NCBI GenBank assembly: GCA_947474805.1
Contig: CANJKM010000003.1
Coordinates: forward strand, 1 to 44,017
Direction of reading: 5' to 3'
Origin: Caulobacterales bacterium
GTDB taxonomy: Bacteria > Pseudomonadota > Alphaproteobacteria > Caulobacterales > Caulobacteraceae
DNA: 44,017 bases
Shown: positions 36,739-44,017 of the stretch, piece after piece
Numbering within the stretch: position 1 is the first letter of the stretch
Layout of the letters: each line of letters opens with the position of its first letter
The notes under the pieces: model-generated
What the model was told of the DNA's origin: nothing
Databases searched by the model: none
The model's input: only the letters and a program-made list of their open reading frames with translations
Made by a program: the position numbers and the translations under genes

Positions 36739-38061
36739 TCAGGTCGGCCAGGTCTCTGGGCTCATCCCCAGCACTTCGCCCGCCAGATAGAGCGACCCGC
36801 AGATGACGATGCGCGGCGCGGGCTCGCCAGCCGCCAGCGCCGCCTTCACGCCCTCGGTGACATTCGGATAGGCCTGCGCCTTCAGCCCCGCCGCGCGCGC
36901 GGCGACGGCAAGCGCCTCGGGATCGGCTGCGGCCGCCGCTTGGAAGCCGATGCAATAGAACGGCGCGTCGAGGACTTTGAGCGCCTCGAACACGCCCGCC
37001 GCGTCCTTGTTGGCCAGCAATCCCACCACCAGCGCGGTGGGCCGTCCGTCGCGCGCCCGCATCGCCGCCAGCGCCTCGGACAGGGCCCGCGCCGCGTGCG
37101 GGTTGTGGGCCCCATCGAGCCAGAGATCGGTCGCCCGGGCCGCCGTCAGGGCCGCCAGGGGCCCCGCCGTCAGCCTTTGCATCCGCGCCGGCCAGCTGGT
37201 CTTGGCCACCCCGTCGAGCGCCGCCTCGGGCAGGCCGAGCGCCAGGGCGGCGGCGGCGGCCACGCCCGCGTTGCCGATCTGGTGCGCGCCGGGCAGGGAC
37301 GGCAGGGGCAGGTCGTGCAGCGCCTCGCCGTATTGGACCAGCAGCCGGTCGCCCTCGCGCCAAGCGTCGAAATCCCGCCCGGCCAGGATCAGGGGAGCGC
37401 CCACCGTCTCGGCCTCGGCCTCGATGGCCTCCAGGGCCTCGGCCCGCTGGTGGGCGACCACGCAGGGAACGCCCGGTTTCAAGATGCCGGCCTTCTCCCG
37501 CGCGATCCCCGCAAGATCGGTCCCCAGGAATTCGGCGTGGTCCAGATCGACCGGCGCGATCACCGTCAGGGCCGGACGGTCGATCACATTGGTGGCGTCG
37601 AACCGGCCCCCCAGACCCACCTCGACGATGCAGAGGTCCGCTGGGGTCTCGGCGAAGGCCAGAAAGGTCGCCGCGGCGGTGATTTCGAAGAAGGTGATCG
37701 GCTCGCCGCGGTTGGCCGCCTCGACCCGCTGCAGAAGTTGATTCAGTTGATCATCCTCGATCAACCTACCGGCCAGCCGGATGCGTTCGGCGAAGCGCAC
37801 CAGGTGCGGCGAGGTGTGAACGTGAACCCGCCTGCCCGCCGCCTCGGCGATGGCGCGAAGGGTCGCGACGGTAGAGCCCTTGCCGTTGGTGCCGGCCACA
37901 TGCACCACGGGCGGCAGCTTTGTCTGAGGATCGCCAAGGTCGGCCAGCAGCCGCAGCACGCGGCCGAGCGACAGGTCGATGGCCTTGGGGTGGAGGGTCT
38001 GCAGCCGGGCCAGCGCCCGCCCTATCTCAGGACTGGCGTGGGCGCTGAGCTGGTCGCTCAT
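36739..38061 (-). CDS. folC: Bifunctional dihydrofolate synthase / folylpolyglutamate synthase FolC
   Basis: 440 residues of the Mur ligase family. The ATP loop is VVHVAGTNGKGSTVATLRAI; VHVHTSPHLVRFAERIRLAGRLI and EITAAATFLAFAETPADLCIVEVGLGGRFDATNVI are FolC signatures, and LWLDGAHNPHAARAL is in the C-terminal domain. It adds glutamate to dihydropteroate and then to tetrahydrofolates. ATG 38061 overlaps the trpA stop by 4 bases (ATGA). In Caulobacter crescentus, as I recall, accD lies between trpA and folC; here it is absent. Confidence 0.95.
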   Translation of the reverse strand: MSDQLSAHASPEIGRALARLQTLHPKAIDLSLGRVLRLLADLGDPQTKLPPVVHVAGTNGKGSTVATLRAIAEAAGRRVHVHTSPHLVRFAERIRLAGRLIEDDQLNQLLQRVEAANRGEPITFFEITAAATFLAFAETPADLCIVEVGLGGRFDATNVIDRPALTVIAPVDLDHAEFLGTDLAGIAREKAGILKPGVPCVVAHQRAEALEAIEAEAETVGAPLILAGRDFDAWREGDRLLVQYGEALHDLPLPSLPGAHQIGNAGVAAAAALALGLPEAALDGVAKTSWPARMQRLTAGPLAALTAARATDLWLDGAHNPHAARALSEALAAMRARDGRPTALVVGLLANKDAAGVFEALKVLDAPFYCIGFQAAAAADPEALAVAARAAGLKAQAYPNVTEGVKAALAAGEPAPRIVICGSLYLAGEVLGMSPETWPT

Positions 38062-38858
38062 TTCCGCGCGGCGCGGACCGCGTCCCCGAGGGCCTTGGCC
38101 GAGGCCAGGACCTCGCGCACCGGATCCTTGGACTCCGCGATGATGTCGACCAGGGCCGAGCCGACCACCACGGCGTCAGCCACGCGGGCGACCTCGGCGG
38201 CGCGCTGGGGCGTCTTGACGCCAAAGCCGACCGCGACCGGCAGGCCGGTGGCCTTGCGCACCCGCTCGACGGCGGGGGCGACGTCGGCGGCGTTCGCCTC
38301 CTTCACCCCGGTCACGCCCGCGACCGAGACGTAATAGACAAAGCCCGAGGTGCGGTGGGCGACGAGCTTCAGCCGAGCATCGTCGGTGGTCGGGGTGACG
38401 AGGCGGATCAGGCTGATCCCGTTGGCGTCGAGCGCGTCGGTGAGGCTGTCGCCCTCTTCATAGGGGCAGTCGACCACGATCAGGCCGTCGATCCCGGCCG
38501 CGCCGGCCTCGGCCGCGAACAGCTCGAACCCCATCGACAGGATGGGGTTCAGATACCCCATCAGCACGATCGGGGTCTCGTTGTCGTCCTTGCGGAAGAC
38601 GGCGGCGAGGCCGAGCACATCGCGCAGCTTGGTCCCGGCCAGCAGCGCCCGCTGGGCGGCCTTCTGGATCGGCGGGCCCTCGGCCATCGGGTCGGAGAAG
38701 GGCAGGCCCAGCTCGATGATATCGGCGCCCGCGCCCGGCAGGCCCCTCAGGATCTCCAGCGAAATCTCGGGGCCGGGGTCGCCGCCCATGACATAAGCGA
38801 CGAAGGCCGCGCGGCCCTCGCCCTTCAGCTTGGCGAAACGCGTCTCAAGTCGGCTCAA
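38058..38858 (-). CDS. trpA: Tryptophan synthase alpha subunit
   Basis: 266 residues, full length. [11 protein letters not shown] and [28 protein letters not shown] are family signatures, with catalytic Glu49 present. The second catalytic residue, Asp60 of the Salmonella enzyme (in the PLADGP text), is read here as Glu60 (GAG codon in MAEGP). [21 protein letters not shown] and [10 protein letters not shown] follow as usual, and [18 protein letters not shown] is the phosphate site. It cleaves indole-glycerol phosphate and passes indole to TrpB. TTG 38858 overlaps the trpB stop (TTGA). Confidence 0.95.
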   Translation of the reverse strand: MSRLETRFAKLKGEGRAAFVAYVMGGDPGPEISLEILRGLPGAGADIIELGLPFSDPMAEGPPIQKAAQRALLAGTKLRDVLGLAAVFRKDDNETPIVLMGYLNPILSMGFELFAAEAGAAGIDGLIVVDCPYEEGDSLTDALDANGISLIRLVTPTTDDARLKLVAHRTSGFVYYVSVAGVTGVKEANAADVAPAVERVRKATGLPVAVGFGVKTPQRAAEVARVADAVVVGSALVDIIAESKDPVREVLASAKALGDAVRAARK

Positions 38859-40078
38859 ATCGTGCGTCCCAGGGCCTTGGCCACGGTGAAGATGTCCTTG
38901 TCGCCGCGGCCGGACAGGATCAGCACCACCGTCCCGTCCTCCCCGACCTCGCGCGCCAGCTCGCCGACGCGGGCGATGGCGTGCGCGGATTCCAGCGCGG
39001 GGATGATGCCCTCCAGCTCGGCGCAGAGCTTGAAGGCGTCCAGCGCCTCCTCGTCGGTGCAGCCGACATATTCGGCCCGCTTCACGTCATAGAGGAAGCT
39101 GTGCTCGGGGCCGATGCCCGGATAGTCGAGCCCGGCCGAGATGGAGTGGGCGTCGAGGATCTGGCCGTCCGCGTCCTGGAGCAGGTAGGTCTTGTTGCCG
39201 TGCAGGACGCCGGGCCGCCCGCCGGTCAGTGAGGCGGCGTGCTTGTCGGTCATCATCCCGTGGCCGGTGGCCTCGACCCCGACCAGCCGCACCGAGGCGT
39301 CGTTGAGGAAGGGGTGGAAGGCGCCGATGGCGTTGGAGCCGCCGCCGACACAGGCGATCACCGCGTCGGGCAGCTTGCCCTCGGCGGCCAGCATCTGCTC
39401 GCGGGTCTCCTTGCCGATCACCGACTGGAAGTCGCGGACCATGGCCGGATAGGGGTGCGGGCCCGCCGCCGTGCCGATCAGATAATAGGTGTCGGAGACA
39501 TTCGTGACCCAGTCGCGCAGGGCCTCGTTCATGGCGTCCTTCAAGGTCGCCGCGCCCGAGGTCACCGGCCGCACCTCGGCGCCGAGAAGGTTCATCCGGA
39601 AGACATTAGGCTTCTGCCGCTCGACATCGACCGCGCCCATGTAGACCACGCAGGGCAGGCCGAAGCGGGCGCAGACGGTGGCGGTGGCGACACCGTGTTG
39701 ACCGGCGCCGGTCTCGGCGATGATGCGGGTCTTGCCCATCCGCATGGCCAGCAGGATCTGGCCCATGCAGTTGTTGATCTTGTGCGCGCCGGTGTGGTTC
39801 AGCTCCTCGCGCTTGAAGAAGATGCGCGCCCCGCCGTGGTGCTGCGTCAGCCGCTCGGCGAAATAAAGCGGGCTCGGTCGACCCACATAATGGGTCAGAT
39901 AGCCGTCAAGCTCCGCCTGGAAGCTCGGATCGGCCTTGGTCGCCTCATACTGCTGCTCGAGGTCGAGCACCAAGGGCATCAGGGTCTCGGCGACATAGCG
40001 GCCGCCGTAGTCGCCGAAGCGGCCATTGGCGTCGGGAAGGGCGTCGTAGTCGTTGGGTGCAGGCGTCTGGGCGTTCAC
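38855..40078 (-). CDS. trpB: Tryptophan synthase beta subunit
   Basis: 407 residues. The PLP lysine is Lys100 in [45 protein letters not shown] and the phosphate-binding [15 protein letters not shown] follow, and GRGDKD is near the end. It joins indole and serine to make tryptophan. The start is GTG 40078; the ribosome binding site is poor. It follows trpF by 19 bases and is coupled to trpA. Confidence 0.96.
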   Translation of the reverse strand: MNAQTPAPNDYDALPDANGRFGDYGGRYVAETLMPLVLDLEQQYEATKADPSFQAELDGYLTHYVGRPSPLYFAERLTQHHGGARIFFKREELNHTGAHKINNCMGQILLAMRMGKTRIIAETGAGQHGVATATVCARFGLPCVVYMGAVDVERQKPNVFRMNLLGAEVRPVTSGAATLKDAMNEALRDWVTNVSDTYYLIGTAAGPHPYPAMVRDFQSVIGKETREQMLAAEGKLPDAVIACVGGGSNAIGAFHPFLNDASVRLVGVEATGHGMMTDKHAASLTGGRPGVLHGNKTYLLQDADGQILDAHSISAGLDYPGIGPEHSFLYDVKRAEYVGCTDEEALDAFKLCAELEGIIPALESAHAIARVGELAREVGEDGTVVLILSGRGDKDIFTVAKALGRTI

Positions 40079-40097
40079 GGGCTCGCTCGTCTCAAGA

Positions 40098-40742
40098 TCA
40101 GACGCGGCGAACGGCGTCCAGGAAGGCCGAGATCAGGGCCGGGTCCTTACACCCTGCCCCGCGCTCCACGCCAGAGGAAACGTCGACCAGCGGCGCGCCG
40201 GAAGCGGCGACCGCCTCGCCCACATTCCAGACGTCGAGCCCGCCCGCCAGGAACCAGGGCCTGGAAAGCCGGCGCCCCTGCATCAGCGTCCAGTCGAACG
40301 AGACCCCCGCCCCGCCCGGAAGCGGCTGGCCCGGCGGGGTCTTGGCGTCGAACATCAGGTGTTCGGCCACGCCCTCATAGAGCGCCGCCTTTTCGAGATC
40401 GGCGTCCTCGGCGACCGAGATGGCCTTGATGATCCCGAGCCCCGTGCGGGCGGCGATCTGGGCGGCGCGGGCGGGGGTCTCCTTGCCGTGCAGCTGGATC
40501 AGGTCGGGTTGCAGCCCGGCCACGATCCGGTCGAGCGCCTGATCGTCGGGGTCGACCGTCACCGCCACCACCTTGACCCCCCGCGGACGCGCCGGGGACG
40601 CGAGGCGTCCGGCGGTCTCGGGCGCGAGGTTGCGGGGGCTCTTGTCGAAAAAGACGAAGCCAAGATAGGCCGCGCCCCCCTCCAGCGCCGCGGTCACGGC
40701 CTCGGGCGTGGACAGGCCGCAGATCTTGGCGCGGGTGGTCAT
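40098..40742 (-). CDS. trpF: Phosphoribosylanthranilate isomerase
   Basis: 214 residues. [13 protein letters not shown] at the N-terminus carries the catalytic cysteine (Cys8), [17 protein letters not shown] follows, [16 protein letters not shown] is conserved, and [11 protein letters not shown] holds the catalytic aspartate. [16 protein letters not shown] and [19 protein letters not shown] form the phosphate site at the C-terminus. It catalyses the third step of tryptophan synthesis and is first in trpF-trpB-trpA-folC. ATG 40742. Confidence 0.95.
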   Translation of the reverse strand: MTTRAKICGLSTPEAVTAALEGGAAYLGFVFFDKSPRNLAPETAGRLASPARPRGVKVVAVTVDPDDQALDRIVAGLQPDLIQLHGKETPARAAQIAARTGLGIIKAISVAEDADLEKAALYEGVAEHLMFDAKTPPGQPLPGGAGVSFDWTLMQGRRLSRPWFLAGGLDVWNVGEAVAASGAPLVDVSSGVERGAGCKDPALISAFLDAVRRV

Positions 40743-40797
40743 GGGCCGGATGTGGACCGGGCGGCTCGGCTATTCAAGCCTGCGCGCCCCACCCTTC

Positions 40798-40827
40798 GTC
40801 ATCACCCGACTTGATCGGGCCATGACG
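40798..40827. repeat. Short extragenic palindrome (CGTCATC...CATGACG type)
   Basis: CGTCATCACCCGA, TTGA-like loop, TCGGGCCATGACG: an imperfect inverted repeat related to the longer element at 23502. It lies between the trpF start and the stop of the upstream alpha/beta hydrolase, where it could end that gene's transcript. Confidence 0.6.
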
Positions 40828-40833
40828 GGCTGA

Positions 40834-41793
40834 CTATTGAGACGCGGGCGCGGCGTCCTGGGCGGCTTGAGCCAACCCCGCCCGCGCCTTCTCCAGCACC
40901 TGCTCAATCGCCGTGATCACCGCCTCGGGGCGGGTCTGGTGGATGCCGTGGTCGGCGCCGGTGACCTCGCGTTCGATGCCCTGGATCGAGAGGGCCGCGA
41001 TCGCCTGGTGGCCCTCGCTCCAGGCCCGGCGGTAGGCGTCGCGCTCGGGAACCGGCCAGGCCTGGCCGCCGTCGAGCAGGGGGTCGCGGCTGAGCACGAT
41101 CAGCGGCAGGTCGCCGAACGGGACCTGGGCCTTCACCACCTGGTCCGAGGAAGGCCCCATCCCCGCCTGTTCCAGCAGGTCGGAAATCGCCTGCTTCTGC
41201 TCGGCCGGCGTGGCGGGGACATGCCCCTCGGCGATCGGCCGCAGCCGGCGCTCGTAGCCCGCCTCCGTCGCCACGACATAGCGGGCGTAGGTCGGGGCCA
41301 GCGCCATCAGCGGCGCGTGGCCGCCGTTGATCATCGGGTCGACCAGCACCATCCCGACCACCTCCTCGCGGTGCAGGGTGGCGAACAGGCGCATGAAGAA
41401 GCCGCCCAGCGAATGGCCGACCAGGACATAGGGCCCCTCGACCCCCGCCGTCTTCAGCGCCTCATAGAGGTCGGCGATCACGTGCTCGGCGTCGCGCGGC
41501 CCGGGACCCAGATCGCTCGCCCCGCGCCCCGCCCGGTCGTAGGCGCAGGTTCGCGCCGACCGCGCGATCACGGGCTGGACCCTCGACCAGATGGCGGCCG
41601 AGTTGCCAGATCCAGCCTCGAAAATCACGGTGGGAGACCCCGCGCCCTCGCAATAGAGGGCCAGCCGGCGGCCGTCGTGCAGCGGAACCTTCTCCGGCTC
41701 CGAATAGAGCACGGCCGGCGGCGGATCGGGTTCAGGCTGGGCCCGCGCGACGGTCGCGAAGGCCAGGCCGCAGAGGGCGGCTATGCGAAACAT
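40834..41793 (-). CDS. Exported alpha/beta hydrolase
   Basis: 319 residues. A signal peptide, MFRIAALCGLAFATVARA, precedes the mature protein. The alpha/beta hydrolase fold shows the nucleophile elbow VLVGHSLGGFFMRL (Ser in GHSLG), an oxyanion-side VIFEAGSGNSAAIWS, CAYDRAGRGASD, the acid in or near VLVDPM or LSRDPLL, and the catalytic histidine in TGADHGIHQTRP. The C-terminus is Ala-rich. The substrate is unknown; esterase or lipase-like activity in the periplasm is likely. ATG 41793 has GAAGG at a good distance; the TTG at 41805 does not. Confidence 0.88.
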   Translation of the reverse strand: MFRIAALCGLAFATVARAQPEPDPPPAVLYSEPEKVPLHDGRRLALYCEGAGSPTVIFEAGSGNSAAIWSRVQPVIARSARTCAYDRAGRGASDLGPGPRDAEHVIADLYEALKTAGVEGPYVLVGHSLGGFFMRLFATLHREEVVGMVLVDPMINGGHAPLMALAPTYARYVVATEAGYERRLRPIAEGHVPATPAEQKQAISDLLEQAGMGPSSDQVVKAQVPFGDLPLIVLSRDPLLDGGQAWPVPERDAYRRAWSEGHQAIAALSIQGIEREVTGADHGIHQTRPEAVITAIEQVLEKARAGLAQAAQDAAPASQ

Positions 41794-41805
41794 CGTGGCC
41801 TTCAA

Positions 41806-41966
41806 GGCGGACCGTCCCCCGGGAGCTTGGCGGCGATCTTTGTCTCAAGACCGCCCGGCTGTCCTGCGGCTTATTTTCCAGGAACCGGCGCTCCGGACAG
41901 GGGTTCAGCCCCGAGCTGAACGTGAAGCTGACCCGGGCGATCAACCGCGAGAAGCTGTAGCCTAAG
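41806..41966 (+). other. Unexplained stretch, possible gene remnant
   Basis: Between the alpha/beta hydrolase and the repeat, a plus-strand frame without a start reads RSGQGFSPELNVKLTRAINREKL and ends in TAG at 41958-41960. The last 20 residues look protein-like (charged helix), as if they were the C-terminus of a lost gene, but no upstream part is recognisable. The region must also hold the promoter of the hydrolase gene on the other strand. Confidence 0.25.
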
Positions 41967-42032
41967 CGCCCTCGCCTAACCTATCCCCACCGGGGAGATG
42001 GAGGGGACCCGCGAAGCGGGGAGGGTGAGGGG
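41967..42032. repeat. Shortened copy of the interspersed palindromic repeat
   Basis: GCCCTCGCCTAACCTATCCC, CCACCGGGGAGATGGAG, then GGGGACCCGCGAAGCGGGG and GGGTGAGGGG. One internal hairpin unit is missing compared with the 105-bp copies. It lies directly beside the mscL stop. Confidence 0.8.
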
Positions 42033-42034
42033 TC

Positions 42035-42535
42035 TTACTTCTTCGCGGCCGGGTTTTTCGCGGGAGCCTTCGTCGCGGGCTTGGCCGCCACCTTCGGCGC
42101 GATCGCCGCGGCCGCCTTCGCCGGTGCGTTCTTCGCCGCCAGCAAATCCCGGATCTCCGTCAGCAGCGTCTCCTGCGGCGTCGGCGCCGGCGGCTCGGCG
42201 GGGGCGGCGGCCTCGGCGCGGCGCAGGCTGTTGACCAGCTTGACCATCAGGAAGACGGCGAAGGCCACGACCACAAACTGGATGACGGTGTTGATAAAGG
42301 CACCGTAGCCGATCGCCACCTCGGCGGTCTTGGTCGCGGGATCGGCCGGCGCCAGCACCAGCTTGAGGGCGGAGAAATCGACCTTGCCTATCACCCAGCC
42401 GATCGGCGGCATCACCACCTGCTCGACCAGGCTGGTGACGATCTTGCCGAAGGCGGCGCCGATGATCACGCCGACGGCCAGGTCGACCACATTGCCGCGC
42501 GAGATGAAGGCGCGGAATTCGCTGAAGACGCTCAT
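42035..42535 (-). CDS. mscL: Large-conductance mechanosensitive channel MscL
   Basis: 166 residues. [41 protein letters not shown] is the first helix and pore region, and [30 protein letters not shown] the second helix. [16 protein letters not shown] is the cytoplasmic helix bundle. It releases solutes during osmotic downshock. The protein has an extra tail of about 32 residues rich in Lys, Ala and Pro ([20 protein letters not shown] and on), longer than in most MscL proteins. Confidence 0.95.
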   Translation of the reverse strand: MSVFSEFRAFISRGNVVDLAVGVIIGAAFGKIVTSLVEQVVMPPIGWVIGKVDFSALKLVLAPADPATKTAEVAIGYGAFINTVIQFVVVAFAVFLMVKLVNSLRRAEAAAPAEPPAPTPQETLLTEIRDLLAAKNAPAKAAAAIAPKVAAKPATKAPAKNPAAKK

Positions 42536-42550
42536 ATTGCCTCGGAGGGG

Positions 42551-42835
42551 TTAGTCGGTGGCGTTGAGCCGCTCGCGCAGCTCCTTGCCGCTCTTGAAGA
42601 AGGGGACCGCCTTGGCCTTCACGGCCACGCTGGCGCCGGTGCGCGGGTTGCGCCCCACGCGGGCGGGCCGCGATCGGACCGAGAAGGCCCCGAAGCCGCG
42701 CAGCTCCACCCGACCGCCGGCCACAAGCGCCGCGGTGATCTTGTCGAGGACGACTCCGACCACCCGCTCCACATCCTTGTGGGTCAGGTGAGGGTTCTCC
42801 TCCGCCAGTTTGGCGATGAGTTCAGACTTGATCAT
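42551..42835 (-). CDS. ihfB: Integration host factor beta subunit
   Basis: 94 residues of the HU/IHF family. [33 protein letters not shown] is typical of Ihf[51 protein letters not shown] contains the DNA-bending arm with GRNPRTG. With IhfA it bends DNA at many promoters, and in Caulobacter it assists flagellar and cell-cycle promoters. ATG 42835; the longer frame upstream is not supported. It follows rpsA, as in many proteobacteria, but is separated from it by a strong terminator. Confidence 0.93.
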   Translation of the reverse strand: MIKSELIAKLAEENPHLTHKDVERVVGVVLDKITAALVAGGRVELRGFGAFSVRSRPARVGRNPRTGASVAVKAKAVPFFKSGKELRERLNATD

Positions 42836-42904
42836 AGGCCGGCCCCCCGGTGCGGACGCCAGATTGGGCGCCTGATGCGATCTTACGCAAGACATGACGC
42901 AACA

Positions 42905-42937
42905 AAAAACCCCGCTTGGTCAATGCCAAGCGGGGTC
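42905..42937 (-). terminator. Intrinsic terminator of rpsA
   Basis: On the minus strand CCCCGCTTGG, a six-base loop and CCAAGCGGGG form a 10-bp perfect stem followed by a run of six T. It lies 33 bases downstream of the rpsA stop and 70 bases before ihfB, so ihfB either has its own promoter or relies on read-through. Confidence 0.92.
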
Positions 42938-42969
42938 TAATGGTCGCAGTTAAGCTAACCGGAAGCCGA

Positions 42970-44017
42970 TTACGACTTCGGAGTCTGCTTCTCGCGCAGG
43001 GCGGCGCCCAGGATGTCGCCGAGCGAGGCGCCCGAGTCCGAGGACCCGAACTGCTCAATGGCGGCCTTGTCCTCGGCCATTTCCAGCGCCTTGACCGACA
43101 GCGAGACGCGGCGCGCGGCCTTGTCCACATTGGTGATCTGGGCGTCGAGGCGGTCGCCGACGCCGTAGCGCTCGGGGTTCTGTTCCGCACGGTCGCGGCT
43201 CAGGTCCGACTTGCGGATGAAGGCGGTGACCGGAGCGGCGTCGTCGCCGAACTTCACTTCCAGGCCGCCCGAGGTGACCTCGGTGACGGTGGCGGTGACG
43301 GTCTGGCCCTTGCGGTACTCGTCGCCGGCCATCGGATCGCCGGCCAGCTGCTTGATGCCAAGCGAGACGCGCTCCTTCTCGACGTCGACGTCCAGCACCT
43401 TGGCCGAGACCATTTCGCCGCGGCGGTACTTGGCGATGGCTTCTTCGCCCGACAGGGCCCAGTCGATGTCCGACAGGTGCACCATGCCGTCGATGTCGTT
43501 GTCGAGGCCGATGAATAGACCGAACTCGGTCGCGTTCTTGACTTCGCCTTCGACGGTCGAACCGACCGGGTGCAGCTTGATGAACTCTTCCCAGGGGTTT
43601 TCCGACGCCTGCTTCAGGCCGAGCGATACGCGACGCTTGGAGCTGTCGACGTCGAGAACGACCACGTCCACTTCCTGCGAGGTGGAGACGATCTTGCCCG
43701 GATGGGCGTTCTTCTTGGTCCAGGACATTTCCGAGACGTGCACCAGGCCTTCAACGCCGGCTTCCAGCTCAACAAAGGCGCCGTAGTCGGTGATGTTGGT
43801 GATGCGGCCGGTGAACTTGGCGCCGACCGGGTACTTGGCTTCAACGCCGTCCCAGGGATCGGCCTGGAGCTGCTTCATGCCGAGCGAGATGCGTTGGGTG
43901 TCCGGGTTGATCTTGACGATTTGCACCTTGACGGTGTCGCCCACGGCCAGGACCTGGCTGGGGTGCGAAACGCGCTTCCAGCTCATGTCGGTGACGTGCA
44001 GCAGGCCGTCGATGCCG
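42970..44017 (-). CDS. rpsA: 30S ribosomal protein S1 (5' end cut by window)
   Basis: The last 349 residues are present; the N-terminal part lies past the right edge. The text begins GIDGLLHVTDMSWKRVSHPSQVL, part of the third S1 repeat. Complete repeats follow: VGAKFTGRITNITDYGAFVELEAGVEGLVHVSEMSW, VGSTVEGEVKNATEFGLFIGLDNDIDGMVHLSDIDW, and KGQTVTATVTEVTSGGLEVKFGDDAAPVTAFIRKSDLS. Each repeat is followed by the RVSLG(L/I)KQ signature. The tail GASLGDILGAALREKQTPKS is usual in alphaproteobacteria. S1 brings mRNA to the small subunit. Confidence 0.95.
   Translation of the reverse strand, partial: GIDGLLHVTDMSWKRVSHPSQVLAVGDTVKVQIVKINPDTQRISLGMKQLQADPWDGVEAKYPVGAKFTGRITNITDYGAFVELEAGVEGLVHVSEMSWTKKNAHPGKIVSTSQEVDVVVLDVDSSKRRVSLGLKQASENPWEEFIKLHPVGSTVEGEVKNATEFGLFIGLDNDIDGMVHLSDIDWALSGEEAIAKYRRGEMVSAKVLDVDVEKERVSLGIKQLAGDPMAGDEYRKGQTVTATVTEVTSGGLEVKFGDDAAPVTAFIRKSDLSRDRAEQNPERYGVGDRLDAQITNVDKAARRVSLSVKALEMAEDKAAIEQFGSSDSGASLGDILGAALREKQTPKS

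Overview
The window reads as chromosomal DNA of an alphaproteobacterium, most likely of the order Caulobacterales. The DNA is very GC-rich and starts are often TTG or GTG. The block addB-addA-trxA-folC-trpA-trpB-trpF, the rpsA-ihfB pair, the tsaE-amgK-murU trio and a perfect full CtrA box all fit that group. I see no rRNA, tRNA, CRISPR array, insertion sequence or prophage gene. Coding density is high and many neighbouring genes overlap by 4 bases (ATGA, GTGA or TTGA).

Layout. 1-2278 (minus): an ornithine decarboxylase-type enzyme followed by a deoxyhypusine-synthase-like protein cut by the left edge, probably a putrescine to homospermidine module. 2506-5118 (plus): a PhnCDE phosphonate/phosphite-type ABC importer. 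5123-7017 (minus): a GT4 glycosyltransferase and an LpxH-like metallophosphoesterase resembling the PlcP/Agt lipid-remodelling pair, with a divergent TetR regulator at 7180-7866. 8005-9346: a secreted SPOR-domain protein and a divergent VanZ-like membrane protein. 9343-13925 (minus): a pseudaminic acid (flagellin sugar) operon, pseB-pseC-pseI-cytidylyltransferase-methylase. 14076-17099 (minus): a small unknown protein, then ubiB and ubiE. 17178-20033 (minus): an unknown exported protein, purH and a glycine-zipper protein. 20162-23484: two convergent glycosyltransferases and a class I fructose-bisphosphate aldolase. 23658-25478: a duplicated oligopeptide ABC ATPase (YejF type). 25479-25824: a gene-free gap carrying CtrA- and LexA-type sites. 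25825-27412 (minus): a 2Fe-2S ferredoxin and its reductase. 27468-36624 (plus): tsaE-amgK-murU-addB-addA, then trxA. 36739-40742 (minus): folC, trpA, trpB, trpF. 40834-44017 (minus): an exported alpha/beta hydrolase, mscL, ihfB and the 3' part of rpsA with its terminator.

How the genes work together. Three short modules at the left (polyamine synthesis, PhnCDE uptake, PlcP/Agt-like lipid exchange) could all serve growth under nutrient, especially phosphate, limitation. The Pse genes make an activated nonulosonic acid, but the acetyltransferase, the hydrolase and the transferase are not in the window. The tsaE to addA chain mixes tRNA modification, murein recycling and recombinational repair in one translationally coupled run. 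Extragenic palindromic repeats of at least two families are scattered between genes throughout.
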